From Chitinophagaceae bacterium (GTDB lineage: Bacteria > Bacteroidota > Bacteroidia > Chitinophagales > Chitinophagaceae), in assembly GCA_020853515.1 (NCBI GenBank), contig JADYYU010000217.1:1-7372 (forward strand): 7,372 nt of DNA. Reading direction: 5' to 3'. The position numbers and the translations under genes are program-made. Below, piece by piece: positions 6,713-7,372 of this stretch (its first letter is position 1; every line of letters begins with the position of its first letter). The notes beneath the pieces were generated by a model that saw only the letters and a program-made list of their open reading frames with translations, did no database searches and had not been told where the DNA came from.

Positions 6713-7090
6713 ATGAGTGAACTATCATTACGTACAAACGATTCCACCCAGCGTAGTATTTCTATATTGGCAGGTGTGATCCGAAGAAATTCAAACAACA
6801 AATGGGAGTTGTTATCAGATCCGGGCCACCATTCAATCGGACTGAAGGCCAATATCAGTGAACCGACTGACAGCAGTATTCAGGTGAATTTTGATAAAAA
6901 ATATTCAAGGGTGCTCACCTGTTCTGTAACGGCAGATGAAACCTATGCACAGCGTGGTTTTGTGTTTGGCGGATCATGTGGATTTGACAAACTGATCATT
7001 TATCATTCCAAGGCAGGTGCGCCTACCAAAAACAGTGACCTGAGTATTGCCGGCAGTAATATCTGGATCCAGGTGATGATGTTTGATTAG
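6713..7090 (+). CDS. Hypothetical protein, 125 residues, cytosolic, beta-rich
   Basis: I do not recognise this protein. It starts MSELSLRTND with no signal peptide or membrane segment, so it is probably cytosolic or exported by another route. The composition is Ser/Asn-rich with alternating strand-like stretches (SIQVNFDKKYSRVLTCSVT, GFVFGG, KLIIYHS, SNIWIQVMMFD), suggesting a single small beta-sandwich. Two cysteines (C70, C89) flank the central strands. The motif-like order V-x-F-x-x-x-Y-S and the final IWIQVMMFD resemble small beta domains of tail-fibre or adhesin-tip type, but that likeness is loose and I do not assign it. The gene begins 58 bases after the OstA-like stop, in the same direction, behind an AT-rich leader without Shine-Dalgarno site. 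It may be the end of the operon or an independent gene. The ATG at 6713 is the first Met after the upstream gene and is preceded by an A/T-rich tract (AAAAATTAATTGAACT). Confidence 0.7.
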   Translation: MSELSLRTNDSTQRSISILAGVIRRNSNNKWELLSDPGHHSIGLKANISEPTDSSIQVNFDKKYSRVLTCSVTADETYAQRGFVFGGSCGFDKLIIYHSKAGAPTKNSDLSIAGSNIWIQVMMFD

Positions 7091-7117
7091 AGTATTTTTG
7101 ACTGACCCTGACTACGA

Positions 7118-7187
7118 AAGTATGCAGCGTAAATTGAGGAAGTACTGCATTGAATGATTCAATTGGACACGCTGCAGTGAATACTTC
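7118..7187. repeat. Nested and competing inverted repeats in the 3' intergenic region
   Basis: Stem A: AAGTA+TGCAGCGT (7118-7130) pairs with ACGCTGCA (7169-7176) and TACTT (7182-7186), with a 5-base bulge. Stem B: GAAGT+ACTGCA (7139-7149) pairs with TGCAGT (7173-7178) and ACTTC (7183-7187), with a 4-base bulge. A and B use the same right arm, so they exclude each other. Within either loop, ATTGAA (7149-7154) and TTCAAT (7158-7163) form a tight 6-bp hairpin around TGA (5 bp if stem B is formed). The surrounding stretch 7091-7256 has no convincing gene. Confidence 0.5.
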
Positions 7188-7256
7188 AACGTTCAGCGGC
7201 ACTTTCAGATCGTTTATGTTGGAATTGCTATTAAAAGGAGTTTTATTCGCAACCAT

Positions 7257-7291
7257 AAAAAAAACCATCCGCTTACGCCGATGGTTTTTTT
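7257..7291. terminator. Symmetric intrinsic terminator, probably bidirectional
   Basis: A perfect 12-bp stem, AAAAAAACCATC (7258-7269) with GATGGTTTTTTT (7280-7291), encloses a 10-base loop. An A-run on the left and a T-run on the right give a U-tract on transcripts from either strand. It lies 17 bases past the stop of the leftward gene at the right edge and about 170 bases past the stop of the hypothetical gene, so it fits the end of two convergent units. The GC part of the stem is short (CCATC/GATGG). Confidence 0.85.
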
Positions 7292-7308
7292 AGTTAATTT
7301 AAGACCGA

Positions 7309-7372
7309 TTACTTAATTGTGTTCAGCAAGTTCTGCATTTCAGTGCTTTTGTCTGCTTTGTCTGTAATCATG
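7309..7372 (-). CDS. 3' end of a leftward gene entering from the right edge (unknown product)
   Basis: On the minus strand the bases read, in one open frame, as ...MITDKADKSTEMQNLLNTIK followed by TAA at 7311-7309. The fragment is hydrophilic and probably helical, consistent with a protein C-terminus. The terminator centred on 7275 begins 17 bases after the stop, which is the best evidence that this frame is real. The first codon in view is an ATG, but a 20-residue gene starting there is less likely than a longer gene cut by the edge. No family can be named from so few residues. Confidence 0.5.
   Translation of the reverse strand, partial: MITDKADKSTEMQNLLNTIK

Noticed and set aside
7023..7268. 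81-codon minus-strand frame between the hypothetical gene and the terminator
   Set aside because: Its start lies inside the terminator stem, it overlaps the 3' end of the rightward gene, and its sequence has no recognisable pattern. A shorter version from the ATG at 7256 is not excluded but has no positive support.
1..7372. Mobile element, CRISPR array, phage or defence system
   Set aside because: No transposase, integrase, terminal repeats, spacer-repeat pattern or defence domain was found; the base composition and gene style appear uniform.

Overview
The window looks like a chromosomal segment from a member of the Bacteroidota, most likely a Chitinophagaceae/Sphingobacteriales-type organism. 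The reasons are a moderately AT-rich composition, near absence of Shine-Dalgarno sequences, signal peptides ending in A-Q, TAnnTTTG-type -7 boxes upstream of two genes, and a gene set made of LptD, an Amidase_3 protein, an MlaD-type MCE protein and a long OstA-like protein. The assignment rests on reading the sequence only. I see no mobile element, CRISPR array, rRNA or tRNA.

Left part, minus strand: a truncated gene for an exported protein of unknown function (1-202), preceded in the same direction by lptD (268-2880), the outer-membrane lipopolysaccharide translocon. An 80-bp divergent intergenic region (2881-2960) carries a likely -7 box for lptD and a perfect 8-bp inverted repeat just before the start of the rightward genes.

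Centre, plus strand: a compact three-gene unit. It comprises an exported N-acetylmuramoyl-L-alanine amidase (2961-3761), an inner-membrane-anchored MCE/MlaD-family protein (3810-4799) and a periplasmic OstA/LptA-like beta-solenoid protein (4792-6654). The last two overlap by 8 bases (ATGATTAA), which suggests translational coupling. Together with lptD the cluster is devoted to the cell envelope: peptidoglycan cleavage, lipid traffic between membranes, and LPS delivery from the inner membrane to LptD. The OstA-like protein and LptD are the natural partners for an LPS bridge.

Right part: an unrecognised 125-residue cytosolic protein (6713-7090), a 166-base non-coding stretch with nested and competing inverted repeats, a symmetric (probably bidirectional) intrinsic terminator (7257-7291), and the last codons of a leftward gene entering from the right edge (7309-7372).

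The most notable observations are a strict 29-residue tyrosine-marked repeat in the OstA-like protein, the reduction of LptD to exactly one N-terminal and one C-terminal cysteine, matching the E. coli C173-C725 pair, and the alternative hairpins at 7118-7187. I did not find a wholly new system; most of the window is a conserved envelope cluster with some unusual details.
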